Positions 37,689 through 48,727 of a stretch of 64,000 nucleotides of DNA are shown piece by piece. Both the position numbers and the translations under genes were made by a program. The stretch is from Blastochloris sulfoviridis (GTDB lineage: Bacteria > Pseudomonadota > Alphaproteobacteria > Rhizobiales > Xanthobacteraceae), in assembly GCF_008630065.1 (NCBI RefSeq), contig NZ_VWPL01000012.1:44241-108240 (forward strand), given 5' to 3'. A model generated the notes under the pieces. The model saw only the letters and a program-made list of their open reading frames with translations. It had not been told where the DNA came from and ran no database searches. Within the stretch, counting starts at the first letter, position 1; every line of letters starts with the position of its first letter.

Positions 37689-39943
37689 CCATGCTGAGCT
37701 CGCCGCACACTCCCAGGGAGCCGGTGTCGCGTGAGGCGATCCGCCTGCGCGGCATCGTGCAGGGCGTCGGCATGCGGCCGTTCGTGTTCGCACTGGCCGA
37801 GCGCTTCAAGCTCGCCGGCTTCGTGCGCAACGACGCGAGCGGCGTGTCGATCGAGGTCGAGGGCAATGCGCTCGACGCCTTCGCCGCGGCGCTCCGGGCG
37901 GAGGCGCCGCCGCTTGCGCGCATCGACGCGCTGGAGCGCACGCCCATCCCGCCGCGCGGCGCGCAGGGCTTCGGCATCGCCCGCAGCGGCGAGGGCCTGG
38001 CCGCCACCGGCATTCCGGCGGATGCGGCCGTCTGCGACGCCTGCCTCGACGAGCTGTTCGATCCGAACAGCCGCTTCCATCTCCACCCGTTCGTGACCTG
38101 CACCCAGTGCGGTCCGCGCTACACCATCACCCGCCACGTGCCGTATGACCGCGCCAACACCTCGATGGCCGGCTTCGCGATGTGCCCGGCGTGCGCGCAC
38201 GCCTATCGCGATCCGCGCGACCGGCGCTTCCACGCCGAGACCATCGCCTGCCCGGATTGCGGCCCCAGCCTCAGCCACGCCATCCCCGACATCGCCGCGG
38301 CGCTCAGGGCCGGGCGCATCGTCGCGCTGAAGGGCATCGGCGGCTTTCACCTGATGTGCGACGCGACGAACGAAGGAGCGGTCTCCGAGCTTCGCCGCCG
38401 CAAGGCGCGCGACGCCAAGCCGTTCGCGGTGATGGTGGCGAACGTGCCCTCGCTCGATCTGTTCGCGCAGGTCGATGCACCCCACCGCGCCCTCATCGCC
38501 ACGCCGGCGCGACCGATCGTGCTGATGGCCAGTCGCCCGGGCACGCTCGCGCCCTCGGTGGCGCCGCGCCTGTCGCAGGTCGGCCTCGTTTTGCCCTATG
38601 CGCCGGTGCATCACCTGCTGTTCCATGCGCTGGCCGGCCTGCCGGCGGACAGCGCGTGGCGCGAGGCGCCGCAGCCCTTCGCGCTGGTCGCCACCAGCGC
38701 CAATCCCGGCGACGAGCCGCTGGTGGTCGATGACGAGGACGCGCAGCGGCGGCTTGCCGCCATCGCCGACCTGATCGTCACCCACGACCGGCCGATCCTG
38801 GTGCGCGCCGACGATTCGGTGATGTCGATCATCGACGGCGCCCCGGCCTTTCTGCGCCGGGCGCGCGGCTTCGTGCCCGAGCCGATCGATCTCGGGACGG
38901 ACGGGCCCTGCGTGCTCGGCGTCGGCTGTCACCTCAAGGCGACGGTGACGCTGACGCGCGGGCGCGAGGCATTCGTCTCCCAGCATGTCGGCGACCTCGA
39001 CACCGCCGAGACGCTGCGCTTCCACCGCGAGACCATCGCCCATCTCATGGCGGTGCTCGACGTCCGGCCGGACCTCGTCGGCTGCGATCTTCACCCCGAC
39101 TGCGCCTCGACGCGCTTTGCCGAGACGCTGGGGCGGCCCTTGGCGCGGGTGCAGCACCACGCCGCCCATATCGCGGCGATCGGCGCCGAGCACGGCCGGC
39201 GCGGGCCGCTGCTCGGGGCGGCGCTCGACGGCTACGGCTTCGGCGACGACGGCGGCAATTGGGGCGGCGAGCTGATGGTGGTCGAAGGCCCGTCGTGGCG
39301 GCGCCTCGGCCATCTGGCACCGCTGGCGCTGCCCGGCGGCGACCGCGCCGCGCGCGAGCCCTGGCGCATGGCGGTGGCGGCCCTCCACGCCACCGGCCGG
39401 CTCGACGAGGCGGTGTCGCGGTTTTCGCATATTCCGCTGGCGGCGGCGCTCGCCACCCGCGTCGCGGAGGCACCGACCACCACCAGCCTGGGGCGGCTGT
39501 TCGATGCGGCCGCCGGCCTGCTCGGCCTGCGCACCCACCAGGAGCACGAGGGACAGGCGGCGATGGAGCTGGAGGCGCTGGTCCAAACACCCCACGCCCT
39601 CGACGGCGGATTCACGCTCGCGGACGGCATCGTGGGTTTCCGGCCGCTGCTCGCCGTGCTGGCCGCGAACAGCGACGATTCCCGCACCGGCGCCGAGCTG
39701 TTCCACGGCACGCTGGTCGCCGGGCTCGCGGCCTGGATCGCTGCTGCGGCGGCGCGCCACGGCCACACCGAGATTGCGCTCGGCGGCGGCTGCCTCGTCA
39801 ACCGCGTGCTGGCGGACGGGCTGGCCGGCGCGCTGCGCGCGCGCGGGCTCAAGCCGCTGCTGGCGCGCACGGTGCCCTGCAATGACGGCGGCCTGTCGCT
39901 CGGCCAGGCGGCGGTGGCGCGCGCGGTCGTGGCGCCGGTTTAG
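37685..39943 (+). CDS. hypF: Carbamoyltransferase HypF
   Basis: 752 residues. Domains in order: acylphosphatase-like ([11 protein letters not shown]), two zinc fingers ([17 protein letters not shown] and [16 protein letters not shown]), YrdC-like ([26 protein letters not shown]) and Kae1-like ([38 protein letters not shown]). It makes the thiocarbamate on HypE that becomes the CN ligands of the active site. The ATG overlaps the hypB stop. A repeat element follows directly after the stop. Confidence 0.95.
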   Translation: MTMLSSPHTPREPVSREAIRLRGIVQGVGMRPFVFALAERFKLAGFVRNDASGVSIEVEGNALDAFAAALRAEAPPLARIDALERTPIPPRGAQGFGIARSGEGLAATGIPADAAVCDACLDELFDPNSRFHLHPFVTCTQCGPRYTITRHVPYDRANTSMAGFAMCPACAHAYRDPRDRRFHAETIACPDCGPSLSHAIPDIAAALRAGRIVALKGIGGFHLMCDATNEGAVSELRRRKARDAKPFAVMVANVPSLDLFAQVDAPHRALIATPARPIVLMASRPGTLAPSVAPRLSQVGLVLPYAPVHHLLFHALAGLPADSAWREAPQPFALVATSANPGDEPLVVDDEDAQRRLAAIADLIVTHDRPILVRADDSVMSIIDGAPAFLRRARGFVPEPIDLGTDGPCVLGVGCHLKATVTLTRGREAFVSQHVGDLDTAETLRFHRETIAHLMAVLDVRPDLVGCDLHPDCASTRFAETLGRPLARVQHHAAHIAAIGAEHGRRGPLLGAALDGYGFGDDGGNWGGELMVVEGPSWRRLGHLAPLALPGGDRAAREPWRMAVAALHATGRLDEAVSRFSHIPLAAALATRVAEAPTTTSLGRLFDAAAGLLGLRTHQEHEGQAAMELEALVQTPHALDGGFTLADGIVGFRPLLAVLAANSDDSRTGAELFHGTLVAGLAAWIAAAAARHGHTEIALGGGCLVNRVLADGLAGALRARGLKPLLARTVPCNDGGLSLGQAAVARAVVAPV

Positions 39944-40046
39944 AGCGTGATCCGATCTGACTGCATCAGATCGGACGCTCTAAGTTTCTGGTTTGTCGCA
40001 TTTTCTTTCGCACAACCGGTATCCACTTGTGCGGAAAATGCTCTAG
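39942..40046. repeat. 105-bp dispersed repeat, copy 1 (between hypF and hypC)
   Basis: Identical to 60356-60460 except one base. The first part is a palindrome (AGAGCGT..TCAGATCGGACGCTCT with stem GATCCGATCTGA/TCAGATCGGA). A non-palindromic tail runs to AAAATGCT. It begins within the hypF stop codon and ends 10 bp before the hypC ATG, so it sits inside the operon. Confidence 0.92.
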
Positions 40047-40056
40047 GAGATCAGCC

Positions 40057-40272
40057 ATGTGCCTTGCCGTTCCCGCCGAGGTGACCGAGCTCTTGGCCGA
40101 CGGCATGGCCAAGGTGAGCCTCGACGGCGTGACCAAGACGATCTCGGTGGCGCTGCTCGACGAGGTCGCGGTCGGCGACTTCGTCATCCTGCATGTCGGC
40201 CACGCGCTGGCGCGGATCGATGCGGCCGAGGCTCGCCGCACGCTGGCGCTGCTCGCGGAGATCGGCCCATGA
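40057..40272 (+). CDS. hypC: Hydrogenase maturation chaperone HypC
   Basis: 71 residues. MCLAVPAEV carries the essential Cys2 after Met removal, and the small beta-barrel ([17 protein letters not shown]) follows. With HypD it carries the Fe(CN)2CO unit to HupL precursor. The ribosome binding site TAGGAGA overlaps the end of the 105-bp repeat. The stop overlaps the hypD ATG. Confidence 0.95.
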   Translation: MCLAVPAEVTELLADGMAKVSLDGVTKTISVALLDEVAVGDFVILHVGHALARIDAAEARRTLALLAEIGP

Positions 40273-41411
40273 AATATGTCGACGAGTACCGCGACGGCGC
40301 GCTGGCCCGGACGGTCGCCGCGGCCATCCGCGCCGAGGCCGATGGGGCGCGGAGCTATCGCTTCATGGAGTTCTGCGGCGGCCACACCCACGCCATTGCC
40401 CGCTACGGGCTGGAGGACCTGCTGCCGGCGAATGTGCGGATGATCCACGGCCCCGGCTGCCCGGTGTGCGTGCTGCCCATCGGCCGCGTCGATGCCGCCG
40501 TCCGTCTCGCGTCGCAGCCGGGCGTCACGCTCGCCACCTATGGCGACCTGATGCGGGTGCCGGGCTCGAAGGGCGTGAGCCTGCAGAAGGCCAAGGCGGC
40601 GGGCGCCGACATCCGCATGGTCTATTCGACGCTCGACGCGCTGCGGATCGCCGAGGCGGAGCCCGGCCGCGAGGTGGTGTTCTTCGCCATCGGCTTCGAG
40701 ACCACCACGCCGCCGACCGCGGTGGCGCTGCGGATGGCCGAGGCGCGAGGGCTCGCCAACTTCTCTGTCTTCTGCAACCACGTGGTGACGCCGGCGGCGA
40801 TGCGGGCGATCCTGACCGCCAGCGGCGGCGTGCCGCTCGACGGCTTCGTCGGGCCGGCGCACGTCTCCACCGTCATCGGCACCGCACCCTATGCCTTCTG
40901 CGCAACCGAGTTCGCCAAGCCGGTGGTGATCGCCGGCTTCGAGCCGCTCGACGTGATGCAGTCGGTGCTGATGCTGGTGCGGCAGGTGAATGCGGGCCGC
41001 TGCGCGGTCGAGAACCAGTACGTCCGCGCCGTCACGCCCGCGGGCAACCGCAAGGCCCAGGACCTGGTCGCCGAGCTGTTCGAATTGCGCGAGGCGTTCG
41101 AGTGGCGCGGGCTCGGCCTGCTGCCCAATAGCGCGCTGAAGCTGCGCCCGGCCTTTGCGCGCTTCGATGCCGAGGCGCGCTTCGCGGTCGAGACCGTTGC
41201 CGCCGCCGACAACCCAGCCTGCGACTGCGGCGCCATCCTGCGCGGCATGAAGCGGCCGCCCGACTGCCGCCTGTTCGGACGCGCCTGCACGCCGGAGAAT
41301 CCGATCGGTGCCTGCATGGTGTCGTCGGAGGGCGCCTGCGCCGCGCACTGGACCTATGGCCGCTTCCGCGAGCCGGTGCGCGCGGTGCCAATCGAGAGAG
41401 TGCTGCCATGA
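40269..41411 (+). CDS. hypD: Hydrogenase maturation protein HypD
   Basis: 380 residues. [41 protein letters not shown] and the C-terminal [33 protein letters not shown], which holds the 4Fe-4S cysteines, are all present. It is the scaffold on which Fe(CN)2CO is built with HypC. It overlaps hypC and hypE by 4 bp each. Confidence 0.97.
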   Translation: MKYVDEYRDGALARTVAAAIRAEADGARSYRFMEFCGGHTHAIARYGLEDLLPANVRMIHGPGCPVCVLPIGRVDAAVRLASQPGVTLATYGDLMRVPGSKGVSLQKAKAAGADIRMVYSTLDALRIAEAEPGREVVFFAIGFETTTPPTAVALRMAEARGLANFSVFCNHVVTPAAMRAILTASGGVPLDGFVGPAHVSTVIGTAPYAFCATEFAKPVVIAGFEPLDVMQSVLMLVRQVNAGRCAVENQYVRAVTPAGNRKAQDLVAELFELREAFEWRGLGLLPNSALKLRPAFARFDAEARFAVETVAAADNPACDCGAILRGMKRPPDCRLFGRACTPENPIGACMVSSEGACAAHWTYGRFREPVRAVPIERVLP

Positions 41412-42472
41412 CCTTCGCCGCACGCATGCTGACCCCGCGCTACGGCCGGCTCGACCTCAAGGCCGGCCGCGTCGAGATGACCCATGGTGCCGGCGGGCGG
41501 GCGATGGCCCAGCTCATCGGCGAGATCTTCCGGCCGGCGCTGGCCAACGAGTTCCTGTCCCAGGGCAACGACCAGGCGATCGTGCCGCTGCCGGCCGGCG
41601 GGCGGCTGGCGATGACCACGGACGGCTACGTCGTCTCGCCGCTGTTCTTTCCCGGTGGCGACATCGGCTCGCTCGCCATCCACGGCACCGTCAACGACCT
41701 CGCCATGGCCGGCGCGGTGCCGCTCTATCTCACGGCCAATTTCGTGATCGAGGAGGGCTTTGCGCTGGCCGACCTCAACCGCATCGCCACCAGCATGGGG
41801 GCTGCCGCCCGCGATGCCGGCGTGCCGGTGGTGGCCGGCGACACCAAGGTGGTCGAGCGCGGCAAGGCCGACGGGCTCTACATCTCGACCGCCGGCGTCG
41901 GCGTGGTGCCGGCGGGCCTCGATCTCTCCGGCGACCGCGCCCGGCCGGGCGACGCGGTGATCCTGTCCGGCACGATCGGCGACCATGGCGTCGCCATCAT
42001 GTCGAGCCGCGAGAACCTGACGTTCGAGACCGCGGTGCTGTCGGATTCCGCCGCACTCCATGGCCTCGTCGCCGGCATGGTGGCGGCGGCCGGCCCCGCC
42101 CTCAAGCTGATGCGCGACCCCACCCGCGGCGGCCTTGCGGCGACGCTGAACGAGGTCGCCCGGCAATCCAGCGTCGGCGTGCTGATCGAGGAGGCGGCGA
42201 TCCCGGTCCGGCCGCAGGTGGCGGCGGCCTGCGAGCTCCTGGGGCTCGATCCGCTCAATGTCGCCAATGAGGGCAAGCTCGTCGCCGTGGTCGAGGCGCG
42301 CATGGCCGACGCGCTGATCGAGGTCATGCGCGCCCATCAGCTCGGCCGCGACGCGGTGCGGATCGGCACGGTGACGCGGGACGACCAGCACTTCGTGCAG
42401 ATGACCACCGCCTTCGGCGGCAAGCGCATCGTCGACTGGCTGGCCGGCGAGCAGCTTCCGCGGATCTGCTGA
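41408..42472 (+). CDS. hypE: Hydrogenase maturation protein HypE
   Basis: 354 residues. MTHGAGGRAMAQL, GNDQAIVPL, TTDGYVVSPLFFPGGDIG and MRDPTRGGLAATLNE are AIR-synthase-like motifs. The protein ends PRIC, the C-terminal cysteine that receives the carbamoyl group from HypF and is dehydrated to thiocyanate. It is the last hyp gene and is followed by a repeat-filled spacer. Confidence 0.97.
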   Translation: MTFAARMLTPRYGRLDLKAGRVEMTHGAGGRAMAQLIGEIFRPALANEFLSQGNDQAIVPLPAGGRLAMTTDGYVVSPLFFPGGDIGSLAIHGTVNDLAMAGAVPLYLTANFVIEEGFALADLNRIATSMGAAARDAGVPVVAGDTKVVERGKADGLYISTAGVGVVPAGLDLSGDRARPGDAVILSGTIGDHGVAIMSSRENLTFETAVLSDSAALHGLVAGMVAAAGPALKLMRDPTRGGLAATLNEVARQSSVGVLIEEAAIPVRPQVAAACELLGLDPLNVANEGKLVAVVEARMADALIEVMRAHQLGRDAVRIGTVTRDDQHFVQMTTAFGGKRIVDWLAGEQLPRIC

Positions 42473-42533
42473 GCGAGGCGCCGGCTTGATCGGCCAAAAT
42501 CGGTATGGGAGGGTTTCCGGATGATCCGCGCGT

Positions 42534-42700
42534 CTCTCTTCTTCCCTCTCCCCTTGCGGGAGAGGGTGGCGAGGGCGAGCACCGCGAGGCCGAGCCGGGT
42601 GAGGGGTATGTACAGGGCATGCTGGAAAATTCACCCCTCACCCGCCTCGCGATCTAGAGATCGCTCGGCACCCTCTCCCGCAAGGGGAGAGGGGAAGGAA
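42534..42700. repeat. Paired-palindrome intergenic repeat, copy A
   Basis: Two arms of opposite direction, each a hairpin with stem CCCTCTCC..GGAGAGGG and loop CCTTGC or GCAAGG, followed by a conserved GGGTGAGGGG (or CCCCTCACCC). The spacer is short. It lies between hypE and the sigma-54 activator gene and could form a long hairpin in RNA. The same unit occurs at 43912-44195, 49892-50082 and 51410-51562. Confidence 0.85.
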
Positions 42701-42768
42701 GCGGCTCTCGACCGGCAAACGTTCCCAGCCGCTCAAGCCAAAACCCGTATGACAGGCTGAGTGACAGC

Positions 42769-43863
<1,095 letters not shown>

Positions 43864-43911
43864 AACGGCTTCCGGCTGATCAAGTCGGAACAGCCGCTGG
43901 CCGGGCCTCCT

Positions 43912-44195
43912 TCTTCCCTCTCCCCTTGCGGGAGAGGGTGCCGAGCGATCGAAGATCGCGAGGCGGGTGAGGGGTGAATCTTCAAGCGCGCGTCCGCACT
44001 TATACCAACGGCCCCAAACGCTGACGCGTGGGGCCGTCGACTCTCGCGGATTTTCTTTTCGGAAATCAAAGATTTCACGAAAATCCGCGACCGGAACCAA
44101 CGGCCCGCGTTCGCGGCCGTTGGTATTACCCCTCACCCGGCGCGACCTCGCTTCGCTCGGTCTCGCCACCCTCTCCCGCAAGGGGAGAGGGAAGA
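43912..44195. repeat. Paired-palindrome intergenic repeat, copy B, split by a MITE-like insert
   Basis: Left arm 43912-43978 (CCCTCTCCCCTTGCGGGAGAGGGTG to GGTGAGGGGTGA) and right arm 44127-44195 in inverse orientation. Between the arms lies the 125-bp element at 44002-44126. It fills the space between the convergent activator gene and nikO and may serve as terminator for both. Confidence 0.85.
44002..44126. mobile_element. MITE-like 125-bp element with 12-bp inverted ends
   Basis: Perfect terminal inverted repeats ATACCAACGGCC (44002-44013) and GGCCGTTGGTAT (44115-44126). An inner perfect repeat CGCGGATTTTC / GAAAATCCGCG occurs at 44045-44055 and 44079-44089. There is no coding content. The layout suggests a non-autonomous insertion or a palindromic repeat unit of another family. 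Confidence 0.6.
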
Positions 44196-44264
44196 AGAGG
44201 CCGCGCCAAACATTCGGAAGCCGCCTGCGAGACGCCGGATTTCCGAGCGCCAGTCATTCCACGC

Positions 44265-44972
44265 CTACTCGCCGATCTCGTGGATGTGGACATGGTCGTG
44301 GGCGTGCACGTGGCGGTGGAGGCTCGCCGGCACCAGCCGGCCGTTCTTCATCAGCACGGCGCGGTCGGCCAGCCGTTCCAGCAGCGCATAATCGTGCGAG
44401 ACCACCACCATCGCCACGTCGAGCGTGCAGAGGATGTCGGTCAGCCGCGCAAGGTGTGCACCGTCGAGCGCATTGGTCGGCTCGTCGAGCAGCAGCGCCT
44501 CGGGCTCCATCGCCAGCACCGCGGCGAGGCTCGCGAGCCGCTTCTCGCCGCCCGACAGATGATGGGTGATGCGGTGGGCGAGATGGATGAGCCCGAGGCG
44601 GTCCAGCGTCGCCTCGGCGCGGGCGACCGCCGCGGCCGGCGGCAGGCCGAGATTGAGCGGGCCGAACGCCACGTCCTCGATCACCGTTGGCGCGAACAGC
44701 TGGTCGTCCGGATCCTGGAACAGCAGGCCGGCGCGGGCGCGCACCTCGCGAAAGTCCCGCTCGGCGCGGCGCTCGGCGCCGAAGGCGACGAGCCGGCCGG
44801 ACTTCGGCCGCTCAAGCCCGACCAGGGTGCGCAGCAAGGTGGTCTTGCCGGCGCCGTTGGCGCCAGCCAGCGCCACGCGCTCGCCGGGCTGAAGCGTCAG
44901 CGACACGCGGTCGAGCACGACGCGGCCGGCGCGCTCCACGGTGACGGCATCGAGCTCGAACAGCGGCGTCAT
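44265..44972 (-). CDS. nikO: ECF nickel/cobalt transporter ATPase
   Basis: 235 residues. [11 protein letters not shown] (Walker A), [13 protein letters not shown] (Q-loop, typical of CbiO/NikO), LSGGEKR (signature) and [12 protein letters not shown] (Walker B). The C-terminus has a His-rich tail with [13 protein letters not shown], probably a metal buffer. It energises nickel uptake with NikQ and NikM. The start overlaps the nikQ stop (ATGA). Nickel rather than cobalt is inferred from the hydrogenase and nikR neighbours. Confidence 0.93.
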   Translation of the reverse strand: MTPLFELDAVTVERAGRVVLDRVSLTLQPGERVALAGANGAGKTTLLRTLVGLERPKSGRLVAFGAERRAERDFREVRARAGLLFQDPDDQLFAPTVIEDVAFGPLNLGLPPAAAVARAEATLDRLGLIHLAHRITHHLSGGEKRLASLAAVLAMEPEALLLDEPTNALDGAHLARLTDILCTLDVAMVVVSHDYALLERLADRAVLMKNGRLVPASLHRHVHAHDHVHIHEIGE

Positions 44973-45730
44973 GCCAGGCGGTCCAGCAGCAGAAGACCAG
45001 CGAGGCCGATCGCCAGCCCGCCGGCAAACAGCGCATCGAGCCGCGTCAGGCGCGCATCGGCGATCAGCGCGAAGCGGCCGGCGAAGGCGCGGCAGCGCAT
45101 CGCCTCGTCGACGCGCTCGGCGCGCTCGAACGCCCGCACCAGAAGCTGGCCGACGAAATAGGCCAGCGTGCGCAGCGTGTGCAGGGAGGTGCGCGGCCGG
45201 AAGGCGCGAACCCGCAGCGCCTCGTGGAGCCGGCCGGCCTCCTCGCCGATGACGGCGACGTAGCGGGCGGAGAACAGGAAGAGGTGCACGAGCTTGGCGG
45301 GTACCTTGAGACGCGCCAGCGCGTGGCCGAGATGCACCGGCTCAAGCCCGGCGAGCAGCGTGAGGATCGCCAGCGCGCACAGATTCACACGCAACAGCAC
45401 GAGGATCGCATGATCCAGGCCCGGCTGCGACAGCGCCACCGGGCCGAGCGCGATCGTCGGCCCCGGCGCGGTCAGCGGCAGCACGACCAGCAGGACGAGA
45501 AGGAAGCCCTCCATGTGGACGAGCCGGGCCGCGACATCGCGCCCCGACAGGCCGGACAGCAGCGCGAGACCGAGACCCAAAACCAGCGCCAGCGTCAGCA
45601 CCACCGGCGAGCCGAGCGCCAGGATCGTGGCCACGGCGGCAGCCGCCGCCAGCACGCGCACGCGGCCGTCCAGCCGGTCGAGCCCGGCGCGCGACGGCGG
45701 CGCGAGGCTGCAGGCGAGCCCCTCGCTCAC
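44969..45730 (-). CDS. nikQ: ECF transporter transmembrane subunit
   Basis: 253 residues from GTG 45730, whose first bases overlap the stop of the upstream gene (GTGA). Several membrane helices are visible ([39 protein letters not shown]). The CbiQ-type coupling helices with Ala-Arg-Ala follow ([10 protein letters not shown] and [13 protein letters not shown]), which contact the ATPase. A frame extension to 45775 is read-through within the neighbour. Confidence 0.9.
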   Translation of the reverse strand: MSEGLACSLAPPSRAGLDRLDGRVRVLAAAAAVATILALGSPVVLTLALVLGLGLALLSGLSGRDVAARLVHMEGFLLVLLVVLPLTAPGPTIALGPVALSQPGLDHAILVLLRVNLCALAILTLLAGLEPVHLGHALARLKVPAKLVHLFLFSARYVAVIGEEAGRLHEALRVRAFRPRTSLHTLRTLAYFVGQLLVRAFERAERVDEAMRCRAFAGRFALIADARLTRLDALFAGGLAIGLAGLLLLDRLA

Positions 45731-46383
45731 GGCGGCGTCCCGGTGTCGGTCCTGCGGCGGCGCGCGGCCGCCCACATGCCGGCGCCGGCAAGGCCGACGA
45801 TCATGCCGATGCCGCCCATGATGTCGTTGAAGCGCAGGCGCCCCTCGGCCTGGGCCTGGGCCTCGATCAGCGGCCGCAGCTGGCGGGCGAGCGCGCGATC
45901 GACCGCGGTCTCGACCTCGCGGTGGAGCGCGGCCGGATCGGGCGGTGCGCAGACCACGGCCGGCGCGGGGTCAGCCGCCTTTTCCGCAGCCGCCTTTTGC
46001 GGCAGCGGCTGTTCCGGAGCGGCCTCGGCGGGCGCTGCCGCGGGCGACGGGGCGGCGGGCCCCGCGAACCGATCGGCGGAGATCTTCTCGCTCACCGCAT
46101 GGCCGTCGCCGGTATCGACGCTCACCGTGTAGGCGCCGGGCGGGGCCGCGCTCCAGGCGAAGCCGCCGGCATCGTCGGTCGTGCCGCGATGGACGACGGC
46201 GTTCGCGGCGTCGCGGATGGTGACGGCAACGCCCTGCGGACGGCCGCCGCCGATGAAGAACGCATAGCCCGAGACCGTATTACCTTCGACCGTGACGAAC
46301 AGCTTCAGCCGGTGCGCCGCGGCCGGACCGGTCATTGCGAGGTTCAAAAGCATGGCGAGGAGCACAATGGAACGCGCGGTCAT
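45727..46383 (-). CDS. nikL: Periplasmic nickel transport component NikL
   Basis: 218 residues. A signal peptide (SIVLLAMLLNLAMTGPAAAH) is followed by a Cna-B-like beta domain (LKLFVTVEGNTVSGYAFF, GGFAWSAAPPGAYTVSVDTGDG). A Pro/Ala-rich linker and a C-terminal membrane helix (IMGGIGMIVGLAGAGMW) complete it. This layout is that of NikL proteins, which replace NikN in some Nik-ECF transporters. It overlaps nikM (stop of nikM at 46380) and nikQ. Confidence 0.82.
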   Translation of the reverse strand: MTARSIVLLAMLLNLAMTGPAAAHRLKLFVTVEGNTVSGYAFFIGGGRPQGVAVTIRDAANAVVHRGTTDDAGGFAWSAAPPGAYTVSVDTGDGHAVSEKISADRFAGPAAPSPAAAPAEAAPEQPLPQKAAAEKAADPAPAVVCAPPDPAALHREVETAVDRALARQLRPLIEAQAQAEGRLRFNDIMGGIGMIVGLAGAGMWAAARRRRTDTGTPP

Positions 46384-47006
46384 GGGCGGATCTCGGGCGG
46401 CTGCAGAACCGGCAGGATTTCGGGCTTCACGCGGGCGAGGAAGCTGACAACGAAGCCGGTGATGACGGCCTCCACCGCCGCCAGCGGCAGATAGGTGAGC
46501 AGGATGATCTTCAGCGCCGGCACATAGTCCGACGACGACAGCGCCAGCGCCGCCGACACGCCGGCGGCGGTGCCGAACACCGCCAGCGCGGCGACAACGG
46601 CCGCCACCACGCCGGCCCGCGCCGGCGAGGCACCGAGAAGCAGCGGGCGCGCCAGAGAGGCCAGCACCACGCCGGGCAGCGCCATGTTCAGCGTGTCGAC
46701 GCCGAGCGTCGACAGGCCGCCGAAGCCGAACAGCACCGCCTGCAGCACGAGCCCGATGAAGACGGCGGCAAAGGCGCGCACGCCCAGCACCAGCCCCATC
46801 AGCCCGCCGAGCAGGACGTGCACGCTGGAGGGGCCCACCGGCACGGCAACCAGCGAGGCGACGAAGAACACCGCCGCCAGGATCGCCGTCTTGGGGATCT
46901 CGCGCTCGTCGAGCGCGCGCAGGCCGAGCGCGAGGCCGATGGCGGCACCCGCGCCGCCGGCTGCGATCACCGGCAGCGAGAGCACGCCGTCAGGTATGTG
47001 GGCCAT
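46380..47006 (-). CDS. nikM: Nickel-specific S component NikM (CbiM family)
   Basis: 208 residues. MAHIPDGVLS is the CbiM/NikM start. After Met removal the His is residue 2, as the metal site needs. GPSSVHVLLGGLMGLVLG supplies the second His region. Six or seven membrane helices follow. It binds Ni2+ and moves it through the membrane with NikQ and NikO. Confidence 0.94.
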   Translation of the reverse strand: MAHIPDGVLSLPVIAAGGAGAAIGLALGLRALDEREIPKTAILAAVFFVASLVAVPVGPSSVHVLLGGLMGLVLGVRAFAAVFIGLVLQAVLFGFGGLSTLGVDTLNMALPGVVLASLARPLLLGASPARAGVVAAVVAALAVFGTAAGVSAALALSSSDYVPALKIILLTYLPLAAVEAVITGFVVSFLARVKPEILPVLQPPEIRP

Positions 47007-47033
47007 GCCGGGTCTCGCTCAGGGGGCTTGCGG

Positions 47034-47870
47034 TCACTCGGCCGGCTTGGCCGGCGCCGAAGCGGCGGGCGCGGGTGCTGCGGCAGCGGGTGCCGTGGCC
47101 GGCGCGCCGCCCATGTCGGTGGCCTTGACCCAGATCAGCCCGCCCAGCTCGGTCTTGGCCGGCTTGCCGTCCGGCGCCTTGGCGGCGGGGCCGTCGACCA
47201 GCGCGGCAAAGCCCCACCAGCCGGCGCGCGGCATGGCATAGGCGAACACGCCGTTCTGATCGGCGCGGATCACCTGGGTGACGAAGGCGTCGTTGGGCGC
47301 TGTGACCGAGCCGTCATTGACCCACTCGACCTCGATCTCGGCGAACGGCACCGGCTTGCCCTTGGCGCGGACGAGGCCGCGGAACAGATTGCCGGTCCAC
47401 AGCCCGGTCGGCCGCGACAGGGCCTCGATCTCCACCGGCAGGCCGACCTGCGCCGTCCAGCCCTCGCCCGAGGCGAAGCCGTCGACGATCACCTTGGCGT
47501 AGTGGGTGATCCACTTCTTCTCGGCCGGCTCCCAATAGGGCTGCGGCTCGACGAAGAAGGTCACGGCGCCCGGCGCCTTCAGGTCGTGGTCGAGCGTCCA
47601 GGCGGTCTTGCCGTCGATCTTGGTCGCACGCAGCGCCGCCAGCAGATCGACCGTCTTGCCCTCCGCCGCCACGCCGACGCGCTTCGGCTTGGCCATCTCC
47701 ATGACCGGGCCGCGCTCCATCGGATGGGTGAAGACGAGATCGACCGTCACCTTGCCGCCATCGGGCAGCACGTCGGCGGACGGCAGGATTTCCTGGAAGT
47801 GGGCGAACGCCGGCGCCGCGGCGCCGGCAGCAAGAAGGGCGGCGCACATCGCGCCCGCACGAAACAGCAT
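47034..47870 (-). CDS. nikK: Nickel uptake protein NikK (DUF4198)
   Basis: 278 residues. A signal peptide (MCAALLAAGAAAPAFAHF) leaves an N-terminal His after cleavage. DUF4198 features include VDLVFTHPME and AVTFFVEPQPYW, GYAK-like strands, and the Ig-like end (AEIEVEWVNDG, GVFAYAMPRAGWWGFAALVDG). The tail is Ala/Pro-rich. It is the first gene of the nik operon and probably captures nickel in the periplasm. It starts 52 bp from a NikR box. Confidence 0.88.
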   Translation of the reverse strand: MLFRAGAMCAALLAAGAAAPAFAHFQEILPSADVLPDGGKVTVDLVFTHPMERGPVMEMAKPKRVGVAAEGKTVDLLAALRATKIDGKTAWTLDHDLKAPGAVTFFVEPQPYWEPAEKKWITHYAKVIVDGFASGEGWTAQVGLPVEIEALSRPTGLWTGNLFRGLVRAKGKPVPFAEIEVEWVNDGSVTAPNDAFVTQVIRADQNGVFAYAMPRAGWWGFAALVDGPAAKAPDGKPAKTELGGLIWVKATDMGGAPATAPAAAAPAPAASAPAKPAE

Positions 47871-47921
47871 GACATATCCCCCCGCCCGACCGCGGACATC
47901 GCGAAATCCGTCCCGCAGCCG

Positions 47922-47949
47922 GTATGATCAAATCACAAACTCATCTTAC
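47922..47949. promoter_or_regulatory. NikR box between nikK and nikR
   Basis: GTATGA-N16-TCTTAC. The NikR operator is GTATGA-N16-TCATAC, so spacing is exact and only one base of the right half-site differs. It lies 52 bp before nikK and about 300 bp before nikR, so repression of the nik operon by Ni-NikR is likely. Confidence 0.75.
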
Positions 47950-47985
47950 CCAAATTCGACATCGAGTCGACAGGGGGGATTGGTG

Positions 47986-48103
47986 ATACGATTGCCGGCT
48001 ACTCAAGCCGGCAATCGTATTCCGATCGCCGAAAGCCCCATTCCTGAACAAAAGGGCTTTCGGCGAGCCCGTTTCCGGTATCCCGAAGGGATCAACCGGA
48101 AAC
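47986..48103. repeat. Three consecutive hairpins in the nikK-nikR spacer
   Basis: First hairpin: ATACGATTGCCGGCT / AGCCGGCAATCGTAT (47986-48000, 48006-48020), perfect 15 bp with a 5-base loop. Second: CGCCGAAAGCCC / GGGCTTTCGGCG (about 48027-48066). Third: GTTTCCGGT / ACCGGAAAC (48071-48103), a member of a small hairpin family also at 60013-60049 and 63835-63869. They may end antisense or leader transcripts or be insertion-type palindromes. There is no T-tract. Confidence 0.8.
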
Positions 48104-48244
48104 CGTATGACTCTGCGACATGACGCAACGGCGCATGATCCGAGCGCCCGGCATGGCGCGCTTGACATCGCAAAACCGGCTCCCCCTGCTGCGCAAACCG
48201 GCTTATATGCGAACGGGCCAGGGCCGGCGGCGACAGATCACATC

Positions 48245-48685
48245 ATGCAGCGCATCACCATCACCATCGACGACGATCTGCTGGAGACCATCGACGCGCT
48301 CGCCGCCCGCAAGGGCTATGCGACGCGGTCGGAAGCCATGCGCGACCTGATCCGCAGTGCCGCCGCCACCGAGACCGCGGCGCAGGGCGATGCGCCGTGC
48401 ATCGGCGTGCTCGACTATGTCTACGATCACGAGACGCGCACGCTGGCCCAGCGCCTGGCCGAGACGTTCCACGCCCATCACGATTTGTCGGTCTCCAGCA
48501 TGCACCTGCATCTCGATCGCGGCCGCTGCCTGGAGATCGCCGTGCTGGCCGGGCCGGTCTCGGAGATCCGGGCGCTGGCCGATGCCGTCACCGCGCAGCG
48601 CGGGGTGCGCCACGGCCATCTGCATGTGGTTCCGGAGGCAACGATCTCGCGCCACCACCATCACAAGCCGCACGAGCACGATTGA
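48245..48685 (+). CDS. nikR: Nickel-responsive regulator NikR
   Basis: 146 residues. The N-terminal ribbon-helix-helix (MQRITITIDDDLLETIDALAA) is followed by the ACT-like domain with nickel ligands: HAHHDLS, then SSMHLHLDRGRC (two His and Cys). The C-terminus is His-rich (RHHHHKPHEHD), longer than in E. coli NikR. It should repress nikKMLQO when nickel is sufficient. ATG 48245 begins the RHH strand exactly. Upstream in-frame codons come from the repeat region. Confidence 0.95.
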   Translation: MQRITITIDDDLLETIDALAARKGYATRSEAMRDLIRSAAATETAAQGDAPCIGVLDYVYDHETRTLAQRLAETFHAHHDLSVSSMHLHLDRGRCLEIAVLAGPVSEIRALADAVTAQRGVRHGHLHVVPEATISRHHHHKPHEHD

Positions 48686-48688
48686 CGC

Positions 48689-48723
48689 CGTTTCCGGAAG
48701 AGCCCTGCGGGCTCGCGGAAACG
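48689..48723. terminator. Bidirectional terminator-like hairpin between nikR and the acyl-CoA dehydrogenase gene
   Basis: CGTTTCCG / CGGAAACG stem with an inner AGCCC-TGC-GGGCT stem. It sits 3 bp after the nikR stop and 4 bp after the end of the convergent gene. It lacks a T-run. Confidence 0.55.
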
Positions 48724-48727
48724 ACCG

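Noticed and set aside
37010..39766. Minus-strand frame of about 900 codons opposite hypB-hypF
   Set aside because: It is a shadow of GC-rich codon use. Composition is unnatural and it would span two genes with clear function.
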